DNA of 20,312 bases from Plakobranchus ocellatus (taxonomy: Eukaryota; Mollusca; Gastropoda; Plakobranchidae). Both the position numbers and the translations under genes were made by a program. Below are positions 1 to 9,181 of the stretch, one piece after another. Below the pieces are notes generated by a model. The model saw only the letters and a list, made by a program, of their open reading frames with translations. It was not told the origin of the DNA and made no database searches. The DNA is taken from NCBI GenBank assembly GCA_019648995.1, contig BLXT01004553.1:171076-191387 (forward strand), read 5' to 3'. Numbering within the stretch: position 1 is the stretch's first letter; each line of letters opens with the position of its first letter.

Positions 1-1590
1 TGTTTGGCTTTAAACTTTAAAGAAATTGATAAAAGAATGATTTAAACTAGATTGCTTGATTTTCTTGGAGTAACACACGTTATGCATCTTTAGAGCCATC
101 CTCAGGCACTTTGTTCATGTTAGCTGTAATACTAGAGGTCTTATTTATGTAGAGTAATCATTTTTGTACATAAATATATAAACTATGTAGGGAACTCCTT
201 ATTTGATGTGTCAGTTACATTAATAAGCTTTCAGAGTAGTCTTCAGGTGTTACACACGTAACATGGAATGGCCCCATAGCTGAATCAGAGCAGATCAGCT
301 AAGTCTCTGTCCCATAATTTGAAAGTCATCATCTTTAGGCGCCCGTCTAGAACAGACTTTGATAATCAATGTCCTTCACTCAAATCTGTTCTCAGTTTAT
401 AAACCTCATAAGGCTGTTGCTGCTATCATTCCCTTATGCCCATAAGTTAAGACTTCTAATACTCTGCAATAATAGTATTTCATCATTGACAACTGAGAGT
501 TTTCTTTCCTCAAAAAACTTTAAAGGGCATATATATATTTTGTTTTTGAATAAAATCATTAATTTTTTTGTCTATTTTTTTTTTTTAAGTTAAAGTGACT
601 GACAGTAAAAATTAAAATGCACTATTTCTCCACATTGTTTTCACAAAATGAAAGAAGTGCTGAGAATATGGCTAAGTCCACCAGTGTTGTTTACAAAAAG
701 TAAAATTAATGTTTTCATCTTCTTTTCACATTGTTCACACTATACACAAGTCTTAAAGAGTGAATATGTAAATTTCAGACTGATGATTGCTCAAAAACTT
801 GTCATTGATGATGCAATAATGTCAGTCAAGAGCGTGAAGAATGTGACAGTGACAAACAAAAACTTAAATACAATAAAATGAACACCTACATACAGAGGTA
901 CACATAATATCTATACTTGATTTATTTCCTTAAAAAACACCATGAAAAAAAATTTGTTAAAAATCAAAATTATATGAAATAAAAGTTATAAATTGTGAGG
1001 AATGTTAACTACATAAATGGATACAAATTTGCTTTTTTTGTTTTATCTCCTTGTTTAAAAAACAACACATTTAATTTACCAAAAAAACATCCTGAGGAAT
1101 AGGACAAGGAGAGGTCAGTGCGATAAAAAAATTCTTAAGGAAAAGAGATTATTTATTATAAATTTTGATACCAAATTTTGTGTGCAATGTTTCCATGAAA
1201 GCATGGACAAATATGGTACTAATTCTAGCATTAACTTATTGTAGCATTCCTAAATCCAGATTCCCCCATATAAATAATGGTAAAAACCCATGCAATTTAC
1301 CACATATTCGTAATCATAATTTTAAGAAAAAGTGTAGGACTTAATAATAACTTTAAAACATGCAAGGAATGACACAGGATAAAAAGTAGATCTTCAATTT
1401 ATGTTATTTTTTTTTTCATCTATTACATGTATAGAATAAAAATGTAGTTGAAAGACTTGAATCATAAATATTTAATGAACAGAGTATTTGTGAGGAATAA
1501 CACCAAATAAAAAAATTAAAAATGGTAAAACAAATATCAGGAATGTTACTTGCATAGACAAAATTGCCATTCTAAAATCATTCCTCACGA
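1..1590. other. AT-rich non-coding stretch
   Basis: I see no convincing gene here. Open frames are under 80 codons and have low-complexity composition rich in F, L, I, K and N. Homopolymer A and T runs are frequent. The only structured items are two short related inverted repeats, TAACACACGTTA at 71-82 and GTTACACACGTAAC at 249-262, both with an ACAC loop. The stretch may be intergenic or part of a long intron. Confidence 0.6.
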
Positions 1591-1599
1591 CTTCATTAA

Positions 1600-1880
1600 C
1601 TCTTGATCTATAATATATGGGGTCTCCACGTGGTCGGGAAAAAATAAAATTAACCCCCAAAAATCTGATTTTCATTTGTGATGAGATATCATAGCTGAGC
1701 CTACAATACCTATAACTTTCGACTCCTATGCAGCACTGCCAAGTGCTATCATTCGCCTTGAGCAGTCCCTGCATACCATTGGGCTAGCTTAGGAGACATT
1801 AGAGGCGTGCATTTTGACGCAATTGGACTCTCCATTCTTGCTTTGTGTTGATGGCTGAAAGCTTTGCGTCAGTGCGTGAA
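1600..1880. other. GC-richer island of unknown nature
   Basis: This block is visibly less AT-rich than its surroundings and contains several CpG dinucleotides, including clusters around 1630, 1810 and 1865. An open frame on the minus strand (1472-1774, 100 codons) covers part of it. Its C-terminal half is low-complexity hydrophobic and I recognise no family. It could be a degraded transposable-element fragment, a small regulatory island or a terminal exon; nothing in the sequence decides between these. It is followed by a (TTA)n-like run near 1893-1920. Confidence 0.25.
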
Positions 1881-1944
1881 TGAAAACGTTTATAATTATT
1901 ATTATTATTGTTATTATTTTTAGCATCAGAAGCAGATCTGCCAA

Positions 1945-2010
1945 CGTTACGCTTTATTACGCCAATGCAAAAAAATTACGCATTACGCTCAGTACCATGA
2001 AAACTACGCT
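1945..2010 (+). repeat. Cluster of TTACGC words
   Basis: TTACGC occurs at 1947-1952, 1957-1962, 1976-1981 and 1983-1988, with a related CTACGC at 2004-2009. Five copies of TACGC within about 65 bases is far above expectation in AT-rich, CpG-poor sequence. Spacing is irregular (10, 19, 7 and 21 bases), so it is not a simple tandem repeat. It could be a cluster of protein-binding sites or a decayed minisatellite. Confidence 0.4.
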
Positions 2011-2989
2011 GAGCAGGCTCAACAAATCTCCTGTGTCCTGATTTCATTTCCTGCCATTTTCCTTTTCATTACATGACACACACACACAAAAAAAAAGTGC
2101 GGTACGATCAAAAGCCCATTGTCATTAATTTTTTTTCCAACTGCCAGTATCTGTATGGACAAATGCCACTACTTAGATTTTATAGCCTTGAATCAGAGTT
2201 CTACCAAGTGTGCCCCAATTAAATAAAGCATCTGTCCCAAAATCTTGATGAAAAGCGCTGTGTTACTCTTGTATTTTCTTTTTTTATTTAACCTGTGCAA
2301 TTCAATAGATCTTTGGTATCGGTAAAAATCAACGTTTGATGTTGCACCAATATTAACAGTAAGCACAACTTAGAATTACTTCTAATGTCCGATCTTAATG
2401 CCATATTTGGGGGAGGGGGGATAGCCAAAAAATGGCCTTTAATAATTCACTTCTGAACTCAATGTTCAAAAAAATATGTAAAACACTTGCATCTTGCCTT
2501 GACAGACAAAAAAGTAAAATATAATTTGCACGATGCAGCACTAGGTCTAGTGTATTAAGCCCACCATGTCGGCAAAAGATCAAAGAAATGAGGCGTTGGT
2601 TGTTTGCAGGGAGTCCAACCTTCGAGATAGCTCAATACAGTATTACTGGTATTAAAGAAACTTGAGGTGCCGATTATACATTCAGCAAGATTAAAACAGT
2701 TCAAAGATCGTCTACACAAACTAACATATGCAAAAGCAATTTTAAATTTTCCATAATAGTCGCCGAGTGCCTGAGCCTACTTGTTCAAATCCTTAAAAAA
2801 AGGCCATCATAGGAAAAAAAAAACAGGTGTAAAAAGTAAGTACAGTACTCTTTGACATATTGTCTCATATTAGTCTTATTATTCAAGGTGACGTAAATAA
2901 TGCAACTTTATTTTTAGTTTTACATACTGATGTCCACAAAGAAAACAATTTTTGACTCGGAACTAAAAATACCCAATGAAAAAAAGAAA

Positions 2990-3240
2990 TAGTAGGAAAA
3001 AAAACTATAATAAAACCCTAGTAACACCCTAGATTAAATCTACACAAAAAATCACACAAAAGCCAACTAAGAACACACAAAAAAACTATTCAGACCCAAC
3101 TAAAAACCCATTCAAAATATACTAAAACCCTAATAAAGCCTGATATTAACCACCTCTTAAAAATATACTAAAGCCCATTTATAATACAACCCAACCAAAT
3201 GAAACCATTTTCAAAACAAACTAAAATCCCAACCAGATCT
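2990..3240 (+). other. Strongly G-depleted, A/C-rich stretch
   Basis: By my hand count 3001-3240 holds about 62 C but only about 10 G on the given strand, a GC skew near -0.7, with A as the commonest base. Loose CCCTA words recur (near 3016, 3027 and 3127) without forming a regular telomeric array. There is no coding signal. Strand asymmetry this strong may reflect one-sided mutation, a decayed C/A-rich simple repeat or a transcription-linked bias. Confidence 0.6.
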
Positions 3241-3420
3241 GCCACCTCCGTGTTGGGCTTATAGTTTTTTTTCAAGCACTGTTCATATCTTGTTCTTATG
3301 GAACATCAGAACTAAGTTTCTAGCTTAATACAGAATTGTATAATACCACTGAATGAGCGAGCCCACACCTCAGGCTGTGCCAGAAAAGACCCAATGAAAG
3401 CACCAATGCAACACTCAATA

Positions 3421-3560
3421 CAAAATATATCTAAAAATATTACAATACATCCTACCTTTACATTCTCAAAACTACTAAACTTAATAATACATCTGACAAC
3501 TAACAATAAAAAGTTAAAAACCCTATTACTAACAAATTATTTAACAAAAAAAAAAACGTC
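3421..3560 (+). other. Second G-depleted A/C/T stretch
   Basis: Bases 3421-3540 contain about 24 C but only 2 G by hand count, and there is no G at all in 3421-3480. About 180 bases of ordinary composition (3241-3420) separate it from the first G-poor stretch, so the two may be one skewed domain interrupted by an insertion. Open frames crossing it on either strand are low complexity and are not reported as genes. Confidence 0.55.
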
Positions 3561-3869
3561 TAAAAATAAGTGCGTATCGGCACAACGATGCTACAAGGCC
3601 TATTTTTACTTTCAATTTGAACATGGAACAACAAATGAAGTTTTCTATTATCAATATCAAACGATCCTTCTGTGATGGGCTTGCAGAGAGAATGCACCCA
3701 TAGGTGCAATAAATTAGGCAAGCATAACGCTCAGGAGGAGTCAGCGTGTACACGACTGGGGAAAGGAGAGATAACTCAGGAAGAGCTGGGTAACAACTTG
3801 TAGGCTCATGACTAGACTTCCCTCCTTACATATACAAATATATTAAACTGATTTAAAGCCTTCCAAAGA

Positions 3870-4006
3870 ATACTTCATTCGACATCGCAAGGAACATTCG
3901 TTTACATGGGATTGAGGGCGACATTTTTACATTACTGCTTATGGGCGCAGCCATGTTGTTTTGGAAGCTGAAGCGAGGGGAAATCGCTGTTTGGCTTTCA
4001 AAAAAA
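3870..4006 (+). promoter_or_regulatory. Possible promoter / 5'UTR exon (CpG-enriched, YY1-like site)
   Basis: This short segment carries about seven CpGs in 125 bases, in a region where CpG is otherwise rare. It includes GCAGCCATGTTG at 3947-3958, a close match to the YY1 site (GCCGCCATNTTG) that commonly sits at or just after animal transcription starts. A splice-donor-like GTATAAG follows at 4007. I infer a candidate TATA-less first exon for the downstream PGAP4 homologue, which would give an intron of up to 3.9 kb. No transcript evidence is available, so this stays tentative. Confidence 0.22.
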
Positions 4007-4009
4007 GTA

Positions 4010-6040
4010 TAAGGCATTTGTTCTGGTACATTTACGAAACACTCTAGGCTTAGCCTTGTTAGTTTGTTTTATCAATCGTCATGATATTTTTAAAAACAAG
4101 CACAAACACAAAGATTTTAATGGAAATTGGAAACCTTGGCTTATGTTATAATTTTAATTGAATGCTGTTGTAAAACGAAATCGTTTTTTTGCATTTGTTA
4201 AAACATCATCATTCATTTTTTTCAGTGTTTGGGGGTTTTTATTTTTTGTCTCTAAATGGGCTAAGGGTAATCAAGTTCCTCACATAACTTCAGCTGCGCA
4301 AAACTCAGATTATTTTATTTATAATTATTATTTAACATCGTGACAGGATAGGTGGCTTTTGTCTTGCTTTAATAACACACATCGTAAATTTGAAAAAGCT
4401 TAATTTAATTTATTTAAACTAATGATAGAAAAAGGACTCACAGCCATGTTACTTTCAATAGGACGATAATCAATGCACTCATGACAAAACATGAATGTAA
4501 CTTCAACAAAAACTGTTTTGAGCAACTTTTTAAGTTTAGGCAAGCTTGTTCATTATAGCCATATACTGAAAAAGGGTGATCCATACTCATCAATGTCTTC
4601 AAATGTATTGATTTCTAATGATTTAGGCCCTATGCTGAAAGTGCATAAGGCACAGCATACGTATAAAACTATCAGAATAGTGATCTTTACATTTAGAATT
4701 CTGTGGTGGTATTACTCTGCAATGTAATAGTATTTATATTACATTGTCATCTTAAGATTTCATTTTTTTTCCCCAAAACCATTGAAAGTGACATACCTTT
4801 CAAATTATTTACATTATTCAATACTATAGTCAAAAATTAACATTGTCTACAATTGATTCAATTTTTCATTTTGTGATTGATATGAAATCTTTCCGCTGCA
4901 TCATTTTAACACACATGTGAGAAAGAGAGAGAGAGTGAGATAAGGGGTGTATAAGACTGAGGGAAAAGGTTAGTTGACGGATAATATTGTGCATAGGGAC
5001 AGCATGTCACCCTAAGTAAAAACAAATTCATCACATCTGTCAACAGCACGGACACCCATCGACCTGGGTAATTGAAGATAGGATTAGGGTTTTCTTTTGT
5101 GCATGCTATCTCAGTAAATGGGCATCCACTTATATATGATAGAACGTACAAGATAGTGACTATAAAACCTTGAAGGTTAAATTTTATTTTTCTTGATCAG
5201 TTTGTTCAAGTTTTGATTGACTCTAGCAATTTATTTAACTATAAACTTTGCCAATCATTCTCTCTCATGAATTTAGAAACTCATAAAAGAAAGTTTTCTG
5301 TTCTGTACAAGTTAGCAATGTATACATTTGTAAGTTAACGTCCAAATATTTCAAACTTGTTGAAAATGATCCATGCGTATCCATTGCTTAAGTCTAAGGC
5401 AAACACAGTTGTTTATGATCTTCAGTGGTCGCCATAGAAGTTTGATTGTATTTGATAAATACAACCCACTTCAAAGTTACAACAAAGATTACAAGGCATC
5501 ACAATTTTAATTATTTGGACTTAATTATATGATTAAATGTGATTGAATCAAATTCCTCTATATGCGTTTTGGGTAGGATTTTTTTTCTTTTAAGAAAGTG
5601 GAATCAGAAGCAGAAATCCAGAAATAAAAGTCATTAAATACTTACATCTTGGACCTGATAAGTGTTGTAAATGTAGAGTTATGAAAATATAATCCAAATC
5701 CCCTAACATGTCATTGTTTGTCAAGACCTATGCAGTAGCATCAAATGTAGTAACCATAACACTAAAGAAGATCAAATGCAACAGCAATAGCAACAGCGTT
5801 TTTTTTCTCTATAGATCCAATTATAATTCTAAAGGAATAACAAAATTCACCCCAAAAAATGAACTAGTTATGTTTTATTTTGATTGATGTATTACTGATT
5901 TAGATCTGAGAAAACTCATTTCGATTTTTTTAAATGGAAATAATGAATTCTAAAATTTTAATGTCACTTAAGTCTTTGTGTCTGGATTTTTTTTCCACAT
6001 CTGGATGGAGTTTTCTCCCTATGCCCTCTTTCTTTAATAT
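4010..6040. other. AT-rich non-coding DNA, probably intron or intergenic
   Basis: No open frame here exceeds about 81 codons and none looks like a real protein. A short (GA)n tract lies at about 4919-4940. The rest is AT-rich with scattered homopolymers. If the 5' exon near 3.9 kb is real, this would be intron 1 of the PGAP4 homologue. Confidence 0.5.
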
Positions 6041-6045
6041 AGTTA

Positions 6046-6103
6046 GCCAGCGGCCGCTCGGTCATCCGCATCGTTCCGTCGGCCGCTGGCAGCGGTCGCT
6101 CGG
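6046..6103. repeat. GC-rich inverted and direct repeat island
   Basis: An 11-bp perfect inverted repeat, GCCAGCGGCCG (6046-6056) and CGGCCGCTGGC (6080-6090), encloses a 23-base loop. Overlapping it is a 14-bp direct repeat, CAGCGGCCGCTCGG (6048-6061) and CAGCGGTCGCTCGG (6090-6103), with one mismatch and a 42-base offset. The block is about 70% G+C within long AT-rich flanks. It can form a stable stem in DNA or RNA. Possible origins are the core of a foldback or other transposable element, or a regulatory palindrome; no family was recognised. Confidence 0.6.
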
Positions 6104-6600
6104 AGTTATTGAGTTAAGTTTGGTAAAAACATTTGCAATTATAATAGGATATTGTTCTGGTCACATCGTGTAATCTAATAACCACATCAGATAAGATAAG
6201 AATTTTAGATGGTAAATGCTAGGGAAATCTTTGCATACAAACTACAAAAATAAAATAAGCTTTCTTTTCCACCTTTTTCTATGCGACGAATCTTCTGCAT
6301 CAGAAGCAAACTAATCTGTGTAAGAAATAATCAAACCCTTTAAAAAGGCAGATGAGCTGTCAGAAATGTAGAATCCACCCTTTGCAATGCAGGAAACTTT
6401 TAACTCTAGTCTTTCAAAACAATTTTTTTAAGACAATCAAAATTTTTAGGCATTCCTTACCTTTCATTTCAGAACAAATTGCATCAAAACCTAAGATATT
6501 CACAGTACAGATTCTAGAAGCTACTGGAGGTTTTTGGTTTGTTTGGTCATGCTGAAGTGAACAAAGAGCATTGCCTGCTTGGGAAGGCCAGGTGGATTGG
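6104..6600. other. Non-coding stretch, no recognisable feature
   Basis: The sequence returns to AT-rich composition. The opposite-strand open frame over 6414-6737 (107 codons) has no recognisable domain and its composition does not resemble a conserved protein, so it is not called as a gene. Confidence 0.5.
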
Positions 6601-6605
6601 GTGGC

Positions 6606-6715
6606 TATAAATGGATGCTTAATGGATTCAGCCATTTTTATACCCTTTGACTTTTGGACTGACTCTACGTGATTATGAGCCAGGTATGCAGTAAGTTGGG
6701 TAAGGGTGAGTAAGT
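6606..6715 (+). promoter_or_regulatory. Possible TATA box with clustered splice-donor motifs
   Basis: TATAAAT at 6606-6612 lies in a less AT-rich block. About 75-105 bases downstream sit four donor-like motifs: CAG|GTATGC (donor at 6684), GTAAGT (6691), GTGAGT (6706) and GTAAGT (6710). A TATA box, a short leader and a strong donor would suit a short alternative first exon spliced to the PGAP4 coding exon at 7891. This is inference from motif layout alone. Confidence 0.2.
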
Positions 6716-6719
6716 CTGG

Positions 6720-7590
6720 GTGGAAAGCACAGTGCAATTAATTATAGTTCAGATCTAGATAAAAATGCAACCAGCACTGTTTAGATTTTCATCAGGCTCT
6801 CCTGCCCATTTTGCACTCTTTAATTCTTACCACTGTCCTTACTTCTCTCTAATCATCTTTCGAGAGTCAGAATCAATGCATAGTCATTGTATTCTCATTC
6901 TGTCTTCCTCTCTCTTTCTTTTTTACATTTTTTTTTTTTGCATATATAGTTTAGTTACATAGTTTTATTTGTGATCTTGCCTTTTTGCTTTATGTAAGGA
7001 AATCATTAGATTAGAACTATAATATGCTTAGTCAAAGCATAAAGTAAGATTAGTTGTTAGTCTGAAAAGTTTGTCATGGATTAAGCAGACAATTAATAAG
7101 AAATCGTTGAGTTTACAGCTCCAGGTTTGCTTTGAAAAGAAAGAAAAATCCAAAGAGTAGCCATTCTATGAGAAAGAATTTTTTTTTTTTATTGGAAAAT
7201 TGAAAAAAAGGCAGACAGTTCTCTTTGTTCGAAAATTTTATATAGATACCATTGAACTTTGATGATTTTTTTTTTTTAATTATTAGCATAAATACATTAA
7301 TTTCAATTTGGCTTAAATGAAACTCCTCATTCTAGAGCAAAGAGATATTCATCATCCTTTCTAAAGCCTTTAAAAACATATGCATCTTGAACATATGCCA
7401 AAGAAGCCTTGTATATAACGCTTCTGCTTTCTATAAATTTTTCTTATTCATATTAAAAGTCAAATTTTATTTTTTAATTGTAGAGTGTGAAACCTTAAGG
7501 ATAAAGATGCAATGTTTAAAGTAAATCAATTGTTTTAGAGTGTTGACATATTTTACAAGGTATAATCTTTGCTTATGAAAATAATGTATC
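6720..7590. other. AT-rich non-coding stretch (probable intron)
   Basis: There is no coding signal. The stretch contains poly-T and poly-A runs and short AT palindromes. Lying just upstream of two acceptor-like sites (7616-7617 and 7889-7890), it is best read as intronic or promoter-proximal sequence of the PGAP4 homologue. Confidence 0.45.
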
Positions 7591-7617
7591 CCTCTTCTTT
7601 TGCTCTCCTTTCAACAG

Positions 7618-7665
7618 AGGTCTTCTGAAGCAGGCCAAGGGAAAAAAGAAAGCCTTATATATAAT
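7618..7665 (+). other. Candidate small 5'UTR exon
   Basis: A long pyrimidine tract (about 7590-7614) ends in CAACAG, a strong 3' splice-site match. It is followed by a purine-rich segment that reads like exon sequence and then TAAT|GTAATT, a weak donor at 7666. This could be a 48-base non-coding exon before a 225-base intron. Alternatively, an exon starting here could run straight through to the coding ATG at 7892. Only transcript data could separate these. Confidence 0.25.
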
Positions 7666-7860
7666 GTAATTGAGCAAAAAATATTTACTGAGACTTATTT
7701 GTATGATTTTCTGAATGGAACACCTTTATTCCTTATTAAATTTTCCAAATAAATTTTGTAAATTCAATAGTTGTCATTGTAAAAGAGCATTTTTAAAAAA
7801 AACTTCATTAACTTTTGGAAATTATTATTGTGACATAAAATTTGCTCAATGTGTATTTTA

Positions 7861-7890
7861 TTTACCCTTTTTACTGCCCTTTTTCTAAAG
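7861..7890 (+). other. 3' splice acceptor just before the PGAP4 start codon
   Basis: A pyrimidine-rich run ends in CTAAAG at 7885-7890, one base before the ATG. This fits an intron ending immediately upstream of the start codon, with the whole coding sequence in the last exon. A single coding exon with separate 5'UTR exons is, as I recall, also the arrangement in vertebrate PGAP4 genes. No other in-frame start lies closer to the N-terminal membrane segment. Confidence 0.45.
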
Positions 7891-7891
7891 C

Positions 7892-9181
7892 ATGGCAAAA
7901 TGTCACATACAATACATCCTCTATATTGTGAGCTATATTCTTTTAATGCTGTTTTTAAGCTACATTTTACCTTTCTCTCAACTGTATCGAATCCTCCATA
8001 ACTATGATATTTTGTTTAAGGAAGTGGAGGCAAAGACAGAGATCCGTCTTCAAGAGGCACAAGATTACTTCAAGGCAATTGATCCTCAAGTTTCCATGAC
8101 ACTATACAAAGATAGGCTCAGTAAGGGAAACATTCAATTTGCCTTTGGAGTTGTTTCTGTGAAGAGAAAACCCAAAGAATTCCAAGCTTCTCATAAAAAT
8201 CCTGCTTACTTAATCCACACGCTGGCACTGGTGGACAAAGTGATGAAAGAATCCACATATTTTGAAAATTCTGTGCCTTTCGTTTGCAATGTTGATCTAA
8301 ATCCCCAAGAGCATAGTGATGCTGTAGGTTTATATACTTACTTGCCTTACACTGAGAGGTATGGAAACAATTCATTAAACGCTCCATCATTGACTTTTCC
8401 TGATTCACAAGTTCAATTCAAGACATGGAAAGATCATAAATCTAAGTATAACAAAGAAACAGTAGACTACTCATTCTGCCTTATGACAGCAGCCCTCCTA
8501 AAACCTAAGTATGTTATTTTGCTTGAAGATGACACAGTGCCTCACTCAGATTTTCCAGTCATATTAGAACATTTAATAGAGTCTAGATTAAAATATCATT
8601 CAAAGTATGCATATTTAAAGCTTTATTTTCCTCCAAAGTGGCAAGGCTTTGCCTTAGAATTGTCAACAGTGATTGATCTTGTGCTGTGGGGATTTATTAC
8701 TACCTCTACTGTTTACTTGTGCCTTGTTACAATCTGTAAATGCAGACCCCCTTTTAGTTATGAAATATTTGTTATAAATTTTTCAAACCACTGCCTTTCC
8801 TTGCCATGTAAGATAAACATTCCTCTCAGTGGCAAAGCATTTATTTTCTTTTATATCATTTGTATTTTCACCATATGGCTGATTGGGCGTCAAAACATCG
8901 AAGCCCTCCGCCGTCATTGGAGATATTTTTACCGACTTGAGAGAGCAGAAGGCTGCTGTACTCAGGCTCAAATGTATCCATCGGAGATAGTAGATGCTCT
9001 GAGTCGGTATCTGTTGTCTGTGGTAGGGAGCACCCATACAGACCTGGCAATTTCAGACTTTGCTGCGGAGGAAGGTTTGCCTACCTGGCAGGTGGAGCCA
9101 AATTTGTTTTTCCATCATGGTTTGCATACAACTCTTAATGCTAAGCAAAAGCACCCTGAAGAATTTTTGTTCAACCTTTAG
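7892..9181 (+). CDS. PGAP4: PGAP4/TMEM246-like GPI-anchor GalNAc-transferase
   Basis: This encodes a 429-residue homologue of PGAP4, the Golgi enzyme that adds GalNAc to the first mannose of the GPI-anchor glycan (family knowledge). Seen in the protein: an N-terminal hydrophobic anchor at about 7-28; a lumenal glycosyltransferase-A part with the acidic motif LLEDDTVP (EDD at 212-214), expected to bind metal and UDP-sugar; a conserved YLKLYFPPKWQ at 241-251; then two hydrophobic segments (about 258-281 and 315-332) that split the catalytic domain, the family hallmark. After the hairpin come GRQNIEALRR (332-341), a CCTQAQ motif (355-360) and the terminal WQVEPNLFFHHGLHTTL. One sequon is at N159. 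Human PGAP4 is about 403 residues; the excess lies mostly in the loop between the paired membrane segments. The ATG at 7892 has a strong context (A at -3, G at +4). The frame is intact, so the gene is probably functional. Confidence 0.88.
   Translation: MAKCHIQYILYIVSYILLMLFLSYILPFSQLYRILHNYDILFKEVEAKTEIRLQEAQDYFKAIDPQVSMTLYKDRLSKGNIQFAFGVVSVKRKPKEFQASHKNPAYLIHTLALVDKVMKESTYFENSVPFVCNVDLNPQEHSDAVGLYTYLPYTERYGNNSLNAPSLTFPDSQVQFKTWKDHKSKYNKETVDYSFCLMTAALLKPKYVILLEDDTVPHSDFPVILEHLIESRLKYHSKYAYLKLYFPPKWQGFALELSTVIDLVLWGFITTSTVYLCLVTICKCRPPFSYEIFVINFSNHCLSLPCKINIPLSGKAFIFFYIICIFTIWLIGRQNIEALRRHWRYFYRLERAEGCCTQAQMYPSEIVDALSRYLLSVVGSTHTDLAISDFAAEEGLPTWQVEPNLFFHHGLHTTLNAKQKHPEEFLFNL

Noticed and set aside
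1472..1774. 100-codon minus-strand open frame with a hydrophobic C-terminus
   Set aside because: The N-terminal part comes from a GC-richer island and the rest from T-rich sequence. No family was recognised and there are no gene signals.
2409..2420. G-run (G5AG6) as a quadruplex motif
   Set aside because: Only two G-runs are present, too few for an intramolecular quadruplex.
2761..2800. tRNA-like B-box (TTGTTCAAATCCT), possible SINE head
   Set aside because: No convincing A-box at the proper distance and no cloverleaf can be drawn, so neither a tRNA nor a SINE is supported.
3010..3135. Interstitial telomere-like CCCTAA words
   Set aside because: Only three loose, irregularly spaced matches within generally C/A-rich sequence; no tandem array.
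6414..6737. 107-codon minus-strand open frame
   Set aside because: No recognisable domain, no supporting splice or promoter layout on that strand, and it overlaps the plus-strand TATA and donor cluster. Length alone is not convincing.
8118..9050. Three minus-strand open frames of 60-96 codons
   Set aside because: They lie opposite the PGAP4 coding sequence and are shadow frames.
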